Below, piece by piece: positions 33,756 through 42,787 of a stretch of DNA of 44,923 bases. The notes under the pieces were generated by a model. The model saw only the letters and a program-made list of their open reading frames with translations. It was not told where the DNA came from and did not search any database. The number at the start of each line of letters is the position of its first letter. Within the stretch, counting starts at the first letter, position 1. A program made the position numbers and the translations under genes. The stretch comes from Comamonadaceae bacterium (GTDB lineage: Bacteria > Pseudomonadota > Gammaproteobacteria > Burkholderiales > Burkholderiaceae_C): positions 1 to 44,923 of the forward strand of contig CANBVJ010000022.1 in assembly GCA_947372865.1 (NCBI GenBank), written 5' to 3'.

Positions 33756-35356
33756 GCTTCTGCACTCCGGCCCTTCATGGCAAAAATGCCTTGCGGGCGT
33801 TTTTGGATGAAGATGATGATGAATAAAAGAACGGCGATTTTGGCCAGCACCGCGCCAGCCAGGCCTTCGAGGAATTTGTTGAGTACGCCCAGGCCCAGCG
33901 CAGCCACCACGGTGCCCGCCAACTGGCCCACACCACCGAGCACCACCACCATAAAGGCGTCAACAATGTAGTTCTGGCCCAGGTCAGGCCCCACATTGCC
34001 CACTTGGCTCAAAGCGCAGCCCGCCAGCCCGGCAATGCCCGAACCCAGCGCAAAGGCATAGGTGTCAATGCGCGCGGTGTTCACGCCCATGCACGCGGCA
34101 ATGGGCCGGTTTTGCGTCACGGCCCGCACAAACAGGCCCAGGCGGGTTTTGCCCACCAGCAAAGCCACGGCTACCAACACGCTCAAGGCGAAGGCCACGA
34201 TGATGATGCGGTTGTAGGGCAAGGACAGGTTGCCCATGAGTTGCACGCCGCCACTCATCCAGCTCGGGTTTTCCACACCTACGTTTTGCGCGCCAAACAG
34301 GGTTCGCACGCCTTGCATCAACATCAGGCTGATGCCCCAGGTCGCCAGCAGCGTTTCCAGCGGGCGGCCATACAAAAAGCGAATGACGCTGCGCTCCAGC
34401 GCCGCACCCACCAGGGCAGAGACCATGAACGCCACCGGCACGCTGGCCAGCAAATACCACTCAAAGGCTCCAGGCAGGTATTTTTGAAACAGGCCCTGCA
34501 CCACATAGGTGGCATAGGCGCCAATCATCATCAGCTCGCCATGGGCCATATTGATCACGCCCATCAGGCCGTAGGTGATCGCCAAGCCCAGCGCCACCAG
34601 CAGCAAGATCGAACCCAGGCTGATGCCGCTAAAGATGGCGCCCAGGCGGTCGCCCCAGGCCAGGCGGTCTTTGACTTCGCGCAGGCTTTTGTACAGCGCT
34701 TGCTTGACTAGCGGGTCCGTCTCGATTTGCAGGCGCTCGGCCAGCAGGGTTTGCGTGGCGGCTTGGGCGCTTTGGCCCAAAAGCGCGGCGGCTTGCTGGC
34801 GCTTGGTCGGGTCGTCGCTGGACAACAGGGCGGCGGCCCGTAGCAGGCCCAGGCGCTCGCGGATATCGGCTTCGCTTTCTTGCGCCAGCGCTTTGTCAAT
34901 CAGGGGAAGTTGGGCGTCACTCACCTGACCTTGCAAGGCCTTGGCGGCTTCGCGGCGCACGGTGGCGTCGGGGCTGAGCAATTTAAGCGCGGCCAGCGCG
35001 TTGTCGAGTTCACCGCGCATGCGGTTGTTCACCATCGCTTCTTCGGCAGCTTGCAATGCATCGGCTGGCAGTGTGAGCGCCGTGCCACTGACGGCGTCCA
35101 GTGCCTGGGCGTCGCGCAGAATAACGGGTTTTCCGTTCACCACTTTGACCAGGCCGTCCGACAGCGCCTGAATGAACGCCAGAGTTTGCGCGTCCGGGCT
35201 CAATACCGCCGCTTGCAAGGCTGCAATGCGTTCGTCACCTTCACCGACGGTCATTTTTTGCGCTTGCTCAGGGCTCAGTGCGTAAGCGCCTACGGCGCTC
35301 CACAAACCCATCGCCAACAGCCACGGCCGAAGCTGCAGTCCCAATCTAAATCTCAT
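33752..35356 (-). CDS. urtB: urea ABC transporter permease UrtB
   Basis: A 534-residue permease. The C-terminal 290 residues are the LivH-like channel (GLAITYGLMGVINMAHGELM, LFVRAVTQNRPIAACMGVNT). The N-terminal part begins with a signal-like helix and then about 200 residues of soluble helical, HEAT-like sequence rich in Ala and Leu; such an extracytoplasmic N-terminal domain is usual for proteobacterial UrtB. The ATG at 35356 follows GAGGATTCTG. Separated from urtA by 121 bp with a hairpin. Confidence 0.94.
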   Translation of the reverse strand: MRFRLGLQLRPWLLAMGLWSAVGAYALSPEQAQKMTVGEGDERIAALQAAVLSPDAQTLAFIQALSDGLVKVVNGKPVILRDAQALDAVSGTALTLPADALQAAEEAMVNNRMRGELDNALAALKLLSPDATVRREAAKALQGQVSDAQLPLIDKALAQESEADIRERLGLLRAAALLSSDDPTKRQQAAALLGQSAQAATQTLLAERLQIETDPLVKQALYKSLREVKDRLAWGDRLGAIFSGISLGSILLLVALGLAITYGLMGVINMAHGELMMIGAYATYVVQGLFQKYLPGAFEWYLLASVPVAFMVSALVGAALERSVIRFLYGRPLETLLATWGISLMLMQGVRTLFGAQNVGVENPSWMSGGVQLMGNLSLPYNRIIIVAFALSVLVAVALLVGKTRLGLFVRAVTQNRPIAACMGVNTARIDTYAFALGSGIAGLAGCALSQVGNVGPDLGQNYIVDAFMVVVLGGVGQLAGTVVAALGLGVLNKFLEGLAGAVLAKIAVLLFIIIFIQKRPQGIFAMKGRSAEA

Positions 35357-35436
35357 CAGAATCCTCAAAATAAGAAAACCGTCGCAACTTTCGGGCCAGG
35401 GTGCACCCGCAAAGCTACGACGGCGGTTCAGCGCCT

Positions 35437-35469
35437 GAAAAAAGGCTGCCACGGCGGCCTATGGCCGCC
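35437..35469 (-). promoter_or_regulatory. intercistronic hairpin between urtA and urtB
   Basis: On the transcribed strand GGCGGCC-ATA-GGCCGCC forms a perfect 7-bp stem (35453-35469), followed nine bases later by six T. Placed right after the abundant binding-protein gene, it likely acts as partial terminator or mRNA stabiliser giving more UrtA than permease. Confidence 0.6.
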
Positions 35470-35477
35470 ACAGACGC

Positions 35478-36740
35478 TTACTTTTTCACAGGCTCATCAG
35501 GCTTCTTGTCGTTGCCTTCGATGAAGGGAGACCATGGCTTGGCTTTGACAGGGCCGGGTGTCTTCCACACCACGTTGAACTGGCCGTCCGCCTTGATCTC
35601 GCCGATGAACACCGACTTGTGCAAGTGGTGGTTCTTTTCGTCCATCTTGGAAGTGATGCCACTGGGAGCGGCGAAGGTTTGGCCGGCCATGGCGGCGATG
35701 ACCTTGTCCACGTCGGTGGACTTGGCTTTTTCAACTGCTTGCTTCCACATGTTGATGCCGATGTAGGTGGCTTCCATCGGGTCGTTGGTCAAAGGCTTGT
35801 CTTTGTGTCCAGCAATGCCCTTGGCCTTGGCGTAATCCGACCACTTCTTGATGAAGGCGTCGTTGGTGGGGTTCTTGATCGACATGAAGTAGTTCCATGC
35901 GGCCAGGTGACCGACCAAAGGCTTGGTGTCCACACCGCGCAGCTCCTCTTCACCGACTGAGAAAGCGACGACTGGCACGTCCTTGGCTTTGAGGCCTGCG
36001 TTGCCGAGTTCCTTGTAGAAAGGCACGTTGGAGTCACCATTGATGGTGGACACCACAGCAGTCTTGCCGCCAGCGGCAAACTTCTTGACGTCAGCGACGA
36101 TGGTTTGGTAATCCGAGTGACCAAACGGGGTGTATTTTTCGTCGATGTCGCTGTCTTTCACGCCTTTGCTGTGCAAGTAGGCGCGCAGAATCTTGTTGGT
36201 CGTGCGGGGGTACACATAGTCGGTACCCAGCAAGACCCAGCGCTTGGCGCCGCCGCCGTCTTTGCTCATCAGGTAGTCCACAGCGGGAATAGCCTGTTGG
36301 TTAGGGGCCGCACCCGTGTAAAACACGTTTTTGGACAGCTCTTCACCTTCGTATTGCACGGGGTAGAACAGCAGGCCGTTCATTTCTTCCACGACTGGCA
36401 GCACCGATTTGCGCGATACCGAAGTCCAGCAACCAAAGATCACATCGACTTTGTCCTGACCAAGCAACTGCTTGGTTTTTTCAGCAAACAGGGGCCAGTT
36501 GGAAGCAGGATCGACCACTACAGGTTCGAGCTTCTTGCCCAACAAACCGCCCTTGGCGTTGATCTCGTCAATGGCCATCAGCACGGTGTCTTTCAACACG
36601 GTTTCTGAAATAGCCATGGTGCCCGACAGGCTGTGCAAGATACCCACTTTGATGGTGTCACCCGCATGGGCGGGCATGGCGGACAAGCCGGCCAATGCGA
36701 CGGCAGCAGTGAGTGCCTTGAGCGTAAAACGACGATGCAT
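35478..36740 (-). CDS. urtA: urea ABC transporter substrate-binding protein UrtA
   Basis: A 420-residue periplasmic protein. Signal peptide MHRRFTLKALTAAVALAGLS with cleavage near AHA-GDT, then GDTIKVGILHSLSGTMAISE, the UrtA/FmdD opening, and FGCWTSVSRKSVLPVVEE, NGLLFYPVQYEGEE, which are conserved in urea-binding members. The ATG at 36740 has a near-perfect TTGGAGGA ribosome binding site. First gene of the operon; an inverted/direct repeat operator candidate lies about 100-130 bp upstream. Delivers urea to UrtB/C. Confidence 0.96.
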   Translation of the reverse strand: MHRRFTLKALTAAVALAGLSAMPAHAGDTIKVGILHSLSGTMAISETVLKDTVLMAIDEINAKGGLLGKKLEPVVVDPASNWPLFAEKTKQLLGQDKVDVIFGCWTSVSRKSVLPVVEEMNGLLFYPVQYEGEELSKNVFYTGAAPNQQAIPAVDYLMSKDGGGAKRWVLLGTDYVYPRTTNKILRAYLHSKGVKDSDIDEKYTPFGHSDYQTIVADVKKFAAGGKTAVVSTINGDSNVPFYKELGNAGLKAKDVPVVAFSVGEEELRGVDTKPLVGHLAAWNYFMSIKNPTNDAFIKKWSDYAKAKGIAGHKDKPLTNDPMEATYIGINMWKQAVEKAKSTDVDKVIAAMAGQTFAAPSGITSKMDEKNHHLHKSVFIGEIKADGQFNVVWKTPGPVKAKPWSPFIEGNDKKPDEPVKK

Positions 36741-36841
36741 GAAAATCCTCCAATGGTTGATATAAACCGCCTCTCCTACACCCGCATGCACGGTTTTGGT
36801 GAGACTTGGATCAACTTTAGGGAGAATCGGCAACTTGGCAA

Positions 36842-36879
36842 ATACGCCGGGTGGCGTATGGTGGGCGTATGCAAAACAC
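36842..36879. promoter_or_regulatory. repeat cluster upstream of urtA, candidate operator
   Basis: ATACGCC-GGGT-GGCGTAT (36842-36859) is a perfect 7-bp inverted repeat, and GGCGTAT recurs at 36864-36870, exactly 11 bp after its first copy. The second copy continues as GGCGTATGC-AAAA-CAC, closely matching GGCGTATGC-TTTT-CAC in the gap before ureA. One-turn spacing of direct copies suggests binding by a regulator. Confidence 0.55.
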
Positions 36880-36915
36880 GAAAGCGGCACCTGGAGCAGG
36901 CGCCCTGTATGCGCC

Positions 36916-37182
36916 CTAGCGTCCGCGCCGCTGCTCGCGCAGCATGAACAGGTAGAGACTCTCCACCTTGTCCCGCGCCCACGGGGTTTTGCGCAAAAAC
37001 TTCAGACTCGAAGAGACGCTGGGGTCCACGGCAAAACACCGAATGGCGATGTGCTGCGCCAAACCTTCCCAGCCGTAAAAGTCAGCCAGTGCGGTGACCA
37101 TGGCTTCTAGCGTGACGCCGTGCAGGGGGTTGCGCGGCTGCGGGGCGGCCGCGGTGGGGGATTCAGGCAAATCAGTAGGCAT
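36916..37182 (-). CDS. VF530 family DNA-binding protein
   Basis: An 88-residue protein. From residue 19 it follows the VF530/DUF2132 pattern: [20 protein letters not shown], then [20 protein letters not shown] and [15 protein letters not shown]. This small helical family is annotated as DNA-binding from a structure of a Vibrio member; its physiological role is unknown. The ATG at 37182 was chosen as the first Met before the conserved core with a short, disordered Pro/Ala-rich head. Located between the response regulator and urtA on the same strand, so it may share their transcript. Confidence 0.85.
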   Translation of the reverse strand: MPTDLPESPTAAAPQPRNPLHGVTLEAMVTALADFYGWEGLAQHIAIRCFAVDPSVSSSLKFLRKTPWARDKVESLYLFMLREQRRGR

Positions 37183-37243
37183 GGGCCTATTTTCGCCTAG
37201 GCGCCGCCGCAGGCCAACAACGCCTGGCTGGAGCAGCCGCGCC

Positions 37244-38254
37244 TTAGCCGCTGAACTGCGGCTGCAGTTGCGCAATGCGGGCCGTGGCCTTGCCGGCCGC
37301 CGCAGTACGGGTTTCCACACCGAGTTTGACGAACACGCGCTCCAGGTGCTTTTTGACCGTCATCGGGCTGCTGCCCAAAATGTCGCCCACATCTTTGTTG
37401 GTTTTGCCTTTGACGACCCAGTACAAGACCTCGGCCTCGCGCAGGGTCAGGGCAAAAGCGTCGCGCATGGCCTGCATCACCGCTTGGTCCGAGACTTCAC
37501 GCATGACGATCAGCCAGTCGTCGCCGGCCCACTCCTCGCCTTCGTTGGGAGACGCGCTCTCGTTGTCGCCCGTTTGCTGGTGCAGGCGCAGGGTCAGGCG
37601 CGCGCCGTCGCCTTGCGACAAGACCAGCGGCCGGGGTGCGTCGCCGCGTTGCAGGCAACGCAGGCATTCCTGCAGCCAGGACTGCACCTCGGGTGCGGTA
37701 CGGCTGGCATAGGGCGGGTGATTGGGGCAATAGCGCTGCAGCAGTTCGCGCGACAAAGGCGTTTGCCACATCAGCTTGCCGTCATGGGGACGCACAGTGA
37801 GGGTGGCGTAGCCAAAAGCGTCTAAGGCATTGCGCGCCTGGCGCCGCTCACGCGCACCGGCCAGATGCATGGCCATGCGGGCCAGCAGCTCCTGGGGTTT
37901 GACGGGCTGGTTGACACAGTCCGCGCCGCCAGACTCCAAGGCCTGCACCAGATGCTCCGGGTGGCCGGGGTCAGCCATAAAGATGATGGGCGCCGGGCTG
38001 GTTTGGGCCAGCGCCTTGAGGCGGCGTGCCAGATCAAAGCCACTGCTATCGCTGAGCTCGGCGTCAAGCAGCAGCAGGTCAGGCGGCGCCATGGCGGCCT
38101 GGGCCAGCGCAGCAGCAGCACAGGCCAGAACCAGAGCGCCATAGCCCGCGTCTTCCAGCAACTCGGCCAGGCGGCGCGATTGCGGTATATCCGAACTCAC
38201 CACCCAGACGGACTCACCTTGGCCAGAGCGGGCGACGGTAGACGCTGGCGTCAT
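37244..38254 (-). CDS. LuxR-type response regulator, probable urea-use regulator
   Basis: A 336-residue two-domain protein. The receiver domain (about 15-130) keeps the phospho-acceptor D64 in [13 protein letters not shown] and K119 in NQPVKP, but the usual acidic pair after the first strand is VVSSD, with only one Asp (D22). A middle segment of about 110 residues has no known domain. The C-terminal LuxR-type helix-turn-helix (about 262-330) shows [20 protein letters not shown] and [20 protein letters not shown]. The ATG at 38254 overlaps the stop of a small upstream gene. No histidine kinase is in the window. Location between urtA and ureA suggests control of urea genes. Confidence 0.88.
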   Translation of the reverse strand: MTPASTVARSGQGESVWVVSSDIPQSRRLAELLEDAGYGALVLACAAAALAQAAMAPPDLLLLDAELSDSSGFDLARRLKALAQTSPAPIIFMADPGHPEHLVQALESGGADCVNQPVKPQELLARMAMHLAGARERRQARNALDAFGYATLTVRPHDGKLMWQTPLSRELLQRYCPNHPPYASRTAPEVQSWLQECLRCLQRGDAPRPLVLSQGDGARLTLRLHQQTGDNESASPNEGEEWAGDDWLIVMREVSDQAVMQAMRDAFALTLREAEVLYWVVKGKTNKDVGDILGSSPMTVKKHLERVFVKLGVETRTAAAGKATARIAQLQPQFSG

Positions 38255-38406
38255 GCGCAAGCCCCAAGCAGGCGATCACCAATCCGGTGCATTTGCAGGC
38301 CAAATCCGTCGATGTGCTGGAGTCGCTCGCAAGAGCCAGGCTGACGCACCATTACGATGCACTTCGGCGCTGTGTTGTGGTGCACGAATAGACGACTGAA
38401 CTTCAT
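38251..38406 (-). CDS. possible small protein, 51 aa, coupled to the response regulator
   Basis: ATG at 38406 with GGAGACCCCC upstream opens a 51-codon frame beginning MKFSRLFVHHNTAPKCIVMV and ending LLGACA. Its TGA overlaps the response-regulator ATG (ATGA). The good ribosome binding site and exact overlap argue for a real coding or leader peptide gene. No family is recognised; two His and two Cys are present. It could act as a leader that couples translation to the regulator. Confidence 0.5.
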   Translation of the reverse strand: MKFSRLFVHHNTAPKCIVMVRQPGSCERLQHIDGFGLQMHRIGDRLLGACA

Positions 38407-38474
38407 GATGGGGGTCTCCGGTAGCAAGGGCATGTGCCCCCAAAACCTTGCAGAATCCATGCCATCCGGCCTTT

Positions 38475-38490
38475 GGCGTATGCTTTTCAC
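38475..38490. promoter_or_regulatory. GGCGTATGC-TTTT-CAC motif in the ureA/regulator gap
   Basis: The motif at 38475-38490 matches 36864-36879 upstream of urtA except in the four central A/T bases and thus may be a shared regulator site. It sits in the 150-bp gap between the divergent small ORF/response regulator and ureA, 67 bp before the ureA start. Confidence 0.45.
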
Positions 38491-38556
38491 CGCAGGCATG
38501 GGCTTTGCTACTGTTGATCACCCTCTGGCCTTTATTACTCAGACACGCACCCGCTT

Positions 38557-38859
38557 ATGGAACTCACCCCCCGCGAAAAAGACAAGCTCTTGCTGTTTAC
38601 AGCAGCGCTTTTGGCCGAGCGGCGCAAGGCCCGGGGCCTGTTGCTCAATTACCCCGAAGCCCTGGCGCTGATCAGTGCCGCTGTCATGGAAGGTGCGCGC
38701 GACGGCAAGACCGTGGCGCAGCTCATGAGCGAAGGCCGCACCGTGCTCACGCGCGCCGACGTGATGGACGGCATCGCAGAAATGATCCCTGACATCCAGG
38801 TTGAAGCCACCTTTCCAGATGGCACCAAGCTGGTCACCGTGCACCAGCCCATCGTCTGA
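38557..38859 (+). CDS. ureA: urease subunit gamma
   Basis: A 100-residue structural subunit: [55 protein letters not shown] ending [20 protein letters not shown]. Length and sequence are standard. With UreB and UreC it forms the (UreABC)3 nickel enzyme that hydrolyses urea to ammonia and carbamate in the cytoplasm. First gene of the ureA-ureJ-ureB-ureC-ureE-ureF-ureG operon. Confidence 0.97.
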   Translation: MELTPREKDKLLLFTAALLAERRKARGLLLNYPEALALISAAVMEGARDGKTVAQLMSEGRTVLTRADVMDGIAEMIPDIQVEATFPDGTKLVTVHQPIV

Positions 38860-38916
38860 CGTTTTTGTTGCCCGCTCCCGTATTTCCACCTTTCACCCCC
38901 ACCAAGGTAAGCCGCC

Positions 38917-39510
38917 ATGTTCCCCTCCCTCCATAAAGCTCTGTTTGTCGCAGCCACCCTGGGTCTTTCGACCTTGGCCCAAGCCCACGTTGGCGCCGAC
39001 CTGGCCGACCACCACGCGCTGGGCTTGGTGGACGGCTTGTTGCACCCCTTTACCGGGCTGGACCACCTGGCGGCCATGCTGGCGGTGGGTTTTTGGAGCG
39101 CTTTAAGCACGCGGCGCGTCTGGCTCGCGCCCTTGGCCTTTGCCAACATGCTGCTGGTGGGCGCGCTTTTGGGCATGTCAGGCATCGCCCTGCCCGCGCT
39201 GGAACCCTTGGTGGCGGCCACGGTACTGGCGCTGGGCTTGCTGGTGGCTACCCGGGCGCAGTTCCCAGGCGCGGTTGCCGCCGCGCTGGCCGGCGGCTTT
39301 GCCGTGTTCCACGGCATGGCGCACGGGGTTGAATTCTCGGGCGCTAGCCCCGTGGCTGTGCTGGTAGGCATGGTGGCGGGAACGGCGGTTTTGCATGGTC
39401 TGGGGCTGGCTGCGGGCTTGGCCTTGCGCACGCACAGCGTGTGGTGGCCGCGTCTGGCGGGCGCCGCACTGGCGCTGTGGGGCGGCGTGATGCTGGCCCA
39501 ACTGGCATAA
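38917..39510 (+). CDS. ureJ: HupE/UreJ family membrane protein, probable nickel permease
   Basis: A 197-residue membrane protein with a signal-like N terminus ending in AQAHVGAD and five to six further helices. The motif HPFTGLDHLAAMLAVGFW and later GFAVFHGMAHGVEF are HupE/UreJ signatures; the His/Asp residues are thought to bind Ni2+. Members next to urease or hydrogenase genes import nickel. Located between ureA and ureB with 57 and 12 bp gaps, so part of the operon. Confidence 0.92.
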   Translation: MFPSLHKALFVAATLGLSTLAQAHVGADLADHHALGLVDGLLHPFTGLDHLAAMLAVGFWSALSTRRVWLAPLAFANMLLVGALLGMSGIALPALEPLVAATVLALGLLVATRAQFPGAVAAALAGGFAVFHGMAHGVEFSGASPVAVLVGMVAGTAVLHGLGLAAGLALRTHSVWWPRLAGAALALWGGVMLAQLA

Positions 39511-39522
39511 CGGGACTCTGCA

Positions 39523-39828
39523 ATGACCCCCGGAGAAATCATCACCGACGAAGGCAGCCACGTGCTCAATGCCGGGCGGCGCACCCTGACCGTACTGGTC
39601 AAAAATACGTCTGACCGCCCGGTGCAAGTGGGCTCGCATTACCACTTTGCCGAGACCAACGACGCGCTCAGTTTTGACCGCGCGCTGGCCCAAGGCATGC
39701 GCCTGAACATCGCCTCGGGCTCGGCCGTGCGCTTTGAACCCGGACAAGAACGCACCGTGGAACTGGTGGACTATGCCGGTGACCGCACGGTTTATGGCTT
39801 TCGCGGCCTGACGCAAGGAAAACTTTAA
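39523..39828 (+). CDS. ureB: urease subunit beta
   Basis: A 101-residue structural subunit: [40 protein letters not shown] and [21 protein letters not shown] are all conserved. ureC begins directly after the stop codon (39829). No oddities. Confidence 0.97.
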   Translation: MTPGEIITDEGSHVLNAGRRTLTVLVKNTSDRPVQVGSHYHFAETNDALSFDRALAQGMRLNIASGSAVRFEPGQERTVELVDYAGDRTVYGFRGLTQGKL

Positions 39829-41574
39829 ATGGCAACCATCGACCGCCGCGCCTATGCGGAGATTTTTGGCCCCACCGTGGGCGACCGGGTGCGCCTGGCA
39901 GACACCGGGCTGGTGGTGGAAGTGGAAAAAGACTTCACGCTGGCAGCCGGAAGTTACGGCGAAGAAGTGAAGTTTGGCGGGGGCAAGACGATTCGCGACG
40001 GCATGGCGCAAAGCCAGCGCACGCGCCATGAAGGTGCCGTGGATTGCGTGATGACCAACGCGCTGATTCTCGACCACTGGGGCATCGTCAAAGCCGACAT
40101 TGGCCTCAAGGGCGGGCGCATTGTGGCCATCGGCAAAGCTGGCAACCCGGACACGCAAAGCGGCGTGGACATCATCATTGGCCCGGGCACCGAGGTGATT
40201 AGTTGCGAAGGCAACATCGTCACCGCCGGGGGCATTGACTGCCACATCCATTTCATTTGCCCGCAGCAAATTGAAGAGGCGCTGGCCAGCGGCGTGACCA
40301 CCATGATGGGCGGCGGCACGGGGCCGGCCACCGGCACTTTTGCCACCACCTGCACGCCCGGCGCTTGGAACATCGAGCGCATGCTGCAGGCGGCAGACGC
40401 TTTTCCCATGAACCTGGGCTTTATGGGCAAGGGCAACGCCAGCCTGCCTGCGGCGCTGCATGAGCAGATCAACGCCGGGGTGATTGGCCTGAAATTGCAC
40501 GAAGACTGGGGCACCACGCCCGCCGCCATCAGCAACTGCCTGGATGTGGCCGACGCCACCGACACGCAAGTGGCCATCCATTCGGACACGCTCAACGAGT
40601 CGGGCTTTGTGGAAAACACCATTGCTGCCACCAAGGGCCGCACCCTGTGCGCCTTTCACACCGAAGGCGCCGGTGGCGGGCACGCGCCCGACATTCTGAA
40701 AGTGGTGGGCCAGGCCAACTTTTTGCCCAGCTCCACCAACCCGACCATGCCCTACACCGTCAACACGCTCGACGAGCACGTGGACATGCTCATGGTTTGC
40801 CACCACCTGGATGCGGGCATTGCCGAAGACCTGGCGTTTGCCGAAAGCCGCATCCGCAAAGAAACCATTGCGGCTGAAGACGTGCTGCACGACCTGGGCG
40901 CCATCTCCATGATGAGCAGCGACAGCCAGGCCATGGGCCGCGTCGGCGAAGTCATCATCCGCACCTGGCAAACCGCCCACAAAATGAAAGCGCAGCGCGG
41001 CTGGCTCGCGCCTGAGGCCGGTCGTACTGAACCGGCCGAGGCCTTGCAGCGCAACGACAACTTCCGCGCCAAGCGCTACGTGGCGAAATACACCATCAAC
41101 CCGGCTATTGCGCACGGCATCAGCCACGAGGTGGGCAGTATTGAGGTGGGCAAATGGGCCGATCTGGTGGTCTGGAAACCGGCCTTTTTTGGCGTCAAGC
41201 CCGCGCTCATCCTCAAAGGCGGCTTTATCGCCATGGCCGCCATGGGCGACCCCAACGCCTCCATCCCCACGCCCCAGCCCGTGCATTACCGGCCCATGTT
41301 TGGCGCCTACGGCGGCGCCCTGAGCCGGGGCTCGCTCACCTTTGTGTCCAAGGCCGGCCTGGACGCTGGCATCAAAGACCGCTTTGGCCTGGCCAAGACG
41401 CTCAGCGCCGTCAAAAACGTGCGCGGCGTGCGCAAGCAGCACATGGTGCACAACCACTATTTGCCCACCATGGAAATTGACGCCCAAACCTACAGCGTGC
41501 GCGCCGATGGCCAGTTGCTGACCTGCGAGGCCGCGGTCAGTCTGCCCATGGCCCAGCGCTACTTTCTATTCTGA
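39829..41574 (+). CDS. ureC: urease subunit alpha (catalytic)
   Basis: A 581-residue catalytic subunit. The nickel ligands and catalytic residues are present: H139 and H141 in GIDCHIHF, the carbamylated K222 in GLKLHEDWG, His in [25 protein letters not shown], and the mobile-flap VCHHLD with H325/H326. The usual length is 567-573; the few additional residues sit in the interval [21 protein letters not shown] (here given in part: [12 protein letters not shown]), an insertion seen in some betaproteobacteria. The stop overlaps the ureE start (TGATG). Confidence 0.97.
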   Translation: MATIDRRAYAEIFGPTVGDRVRLADTGLVVEVEKDFTLAAGSYGEEVKFGGGKTIRDGMAQSQRTRHEGAVDCVMTNALILDHWGIVKADIGLKGGRIVAIGKAGNPDTQSGVDIIIGPGTEVISCEGNIVTAGGIDCHIHFICPQQIEEALASGVTTMMGGGTGPATGTFATTCTPGAWNIERMLQAADAFPMNLGFMGKGNASLPAALHEQINAGVIGLKLHEDWGTTPAAISNCLDVADATDTQVAIHSDTLNESGFVENTIAATKGRTLCAFHTEGAGGGHAPDILKVVGQANFLPSSTNPTMPYTVNTLDEHVDMLMVCHHLDAGIAEDLAFAESRIRKETIAAEDVLHDLGAISMMSSDSQAMGRVGEVIIRTWQTAHKMKAQRGWLAPEAGRTEPAEALQRNDNFRAKRYVAKYTINPAIAHGISHEVGSIEVGKWADLVVWKPAFFGVKPALILKGGFIAMAAMGDPNASIPTPQPVHYRPMFGAYGGALSRGSLTFVSKAGLDAGIKDRFGLAKTLSAVKNVRGVRKQHMVHNHYLPTMEIDAQTYSVRADGQLLTCEAAVSLPMAQRYFLF

Positions 41575-42089
41575 TGCTCCAAACCTCCAAACTTATCCCC
41601 CAAGGCGCCGGCCTGGCCCCAGCCTTGCTCAAGCGGGCTACCACCGTCGAACTGGACTGGGATGTGCGGCAAAAAAGTCGTTTTGACGCTTTCGATTCTG
41701 GCGGGCGCACGCTCGGAGTTTTTCTGCCGCGTGGCACCGCTGTTCGCGGCGGCGACGTTCTGGTGGCTGCGGACGGCTCGCTGGTGCGGGTGATTGCGGC
41801 GCCCCAGGCGGTGCTCAGAATCACCCATTGCCCCAATCACGGCACGCCCTACGACCTGATTCGCGCGGCCTACCACCTGGGCAACCGCCACGTGCCCATC
41901 GAGCTCAAGCCCGACCACCTGAAAATCGAACCCGACCACGTGCTGGCCGACATGCTGCGCGCCATGCACCTGATCGTGCACGCGGTGGACGAGGCTTTTG
42001 AGCCCGAAAACGGCGCCTATGCCACCGGCGGCCACCCCCATGGCGGGCACGGGCACGGGCACGGGCACAGCCACAGCCACGACCACTAA
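41574..42089 (+). CDS. ureE: urease accessory nickel chaperone UreE
   Basis: A 171-residue metallochaperone. N-terminal peptide-binding domain, then the metal-binding domain with [25 protein letters not shown], in which GNRH-P is conserved. The C-terminal tail is His-rich ([20 protein letters not shown]), suited to nickel storage. The start overlaps the ureC stop. Delivers Ni2+ to UreG. Confidence 0.95.
   Translation: MLQTSKLIPQGAGLAPALLKRATTVELDWDVRQKSRFDAFDSGGRTLGVFLPRGTAVRGGDVLVAADGSLVRVIAAPQAVLRITHCPNHGTPYDLIRAAYHLGNRHVPIELKPDHLKIEPDHVLADMLRAMHLIVHAVDEAFEPENGAYATGGHPHGGHGHGHGHSHSHDH
42045..42080 (+). repeat. tandem hexamer repeat encoding the UreE His tail
   Basis: Four copies of GGGCAC followed by two of AGCCAC (36 bp) encode Gly-His and Ser-His pairs. 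The in-frame hexamer array could change length by slippage without frameshift, altering the number of nickel-binding histidines. Confidence 0.85.
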
Positions 42090-42099
42090 AACGCGGCCC

Positions 42100-42777
42100 A
42101 TGCTGGACTCAAGCCTGATGCAGCTCATGTGGCTGGCCTCACCGGCCTTGCCCATTGGCGGGTTTTCGTATTCCGAGGTGCTGGAAGCCGCCGTGGACAG
42201 CGGGCGCGCTAGCACCGAGACGCAGGCCGCAGACTGGCTGCAAGACCAGTTGCACCTGAGCCTGGCGCGCAGCGACTTGCCCGTGATTGCGCAGGCGGTG
42301 GAGGCCTGGCGCGCCGCAGACAGCGCCGCCATTGCCCGCCTGAACGCCTGGATTTTGCAAACCCGCGAAAGCCATGAACTGCGCGCGCAAACCGAGCAAA
42401 TGGGCCGCTCGCTGCTGGAATGGCTGCGCAACCACACCACTGCTAACGCGACCGACATTGCGCTCTTGGCAGCCATGGACCCGAGCTACCCAGTCGCGTT
42501 TGCGCTGGCTGCGGCCAGCACCGAGGCACCGGTGCGCGCCTGCTTGCTAGCCTACGCCTTTGGCTGGGCCGAAAATATGACGCAAGCGGCCATCAAATCC
42601 GTGCCCCTGGGCCAAAGCGCCGGACAGCGCATCTTGTCGGCTCTGACCACGCGCATTCCCGCAGCCGTGGACCACGCCTTGGCGCTGGCGCCCGGCGCGC
42701 AACAGGCTTTTTCACCCATGCTGGCCATTTTGAGCGCCCAGCATGAAGTCCAATATTCCCGCCTCTTTAGATCCTGA
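42100..42777 (+). CDS. ureF: urease accessory protein UreF
   Basis: A 225-residue assembly factor. [19 protein letters not shown] near the N terminus and [25 protein letters not shown] in the C-terminal half are conserved. The start ATG at 42100 lies 10 bp after ureE; the frame upstream runs antiphase through the His-repeat of ureE and is not coding. UreF bridges UreD and UreG in the activation complex. Confidence 0.94.
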   Translation: MLDSSLMQLMWLASPALPIGGFSYSEVLEAAVDSGRASTETQAADWLQDQLHLSLARSDLPVIAQAVEAWRAADSAAIARLNAWILQTRESHELRAQTEQMGRSLLEWLRNHTTANATDIALLAAMDPSYPVAFALAAASTEAPVRACLLAYAFGWAENMTQAAIKSVPLGQSAGQRILSALTTRIPAAVDHALALAPGAQQAFSPMLAILSAQHEVQYSRLFRS

Positions 42778-42787
42778 AAGCCCGCCC

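Noticed and set aside
33752..35356. UrtB appears unusually long, possible fusion
   Set aside because: A soluble N-terminal domain of about 200 residues is normal for proteobacterial UrtB.
36741..36915. Sigma-54 promoter for urtA
   Set aside because: No GG-N10-GC pair at correct spacing was found on the minus strand.
39178..41487. 769-codon open frame on the minus strand across ureC, ureB and ureJ
   Set aside because: Antisense shadow of three certain genes; His/Gly/Ala-rich, no domain.
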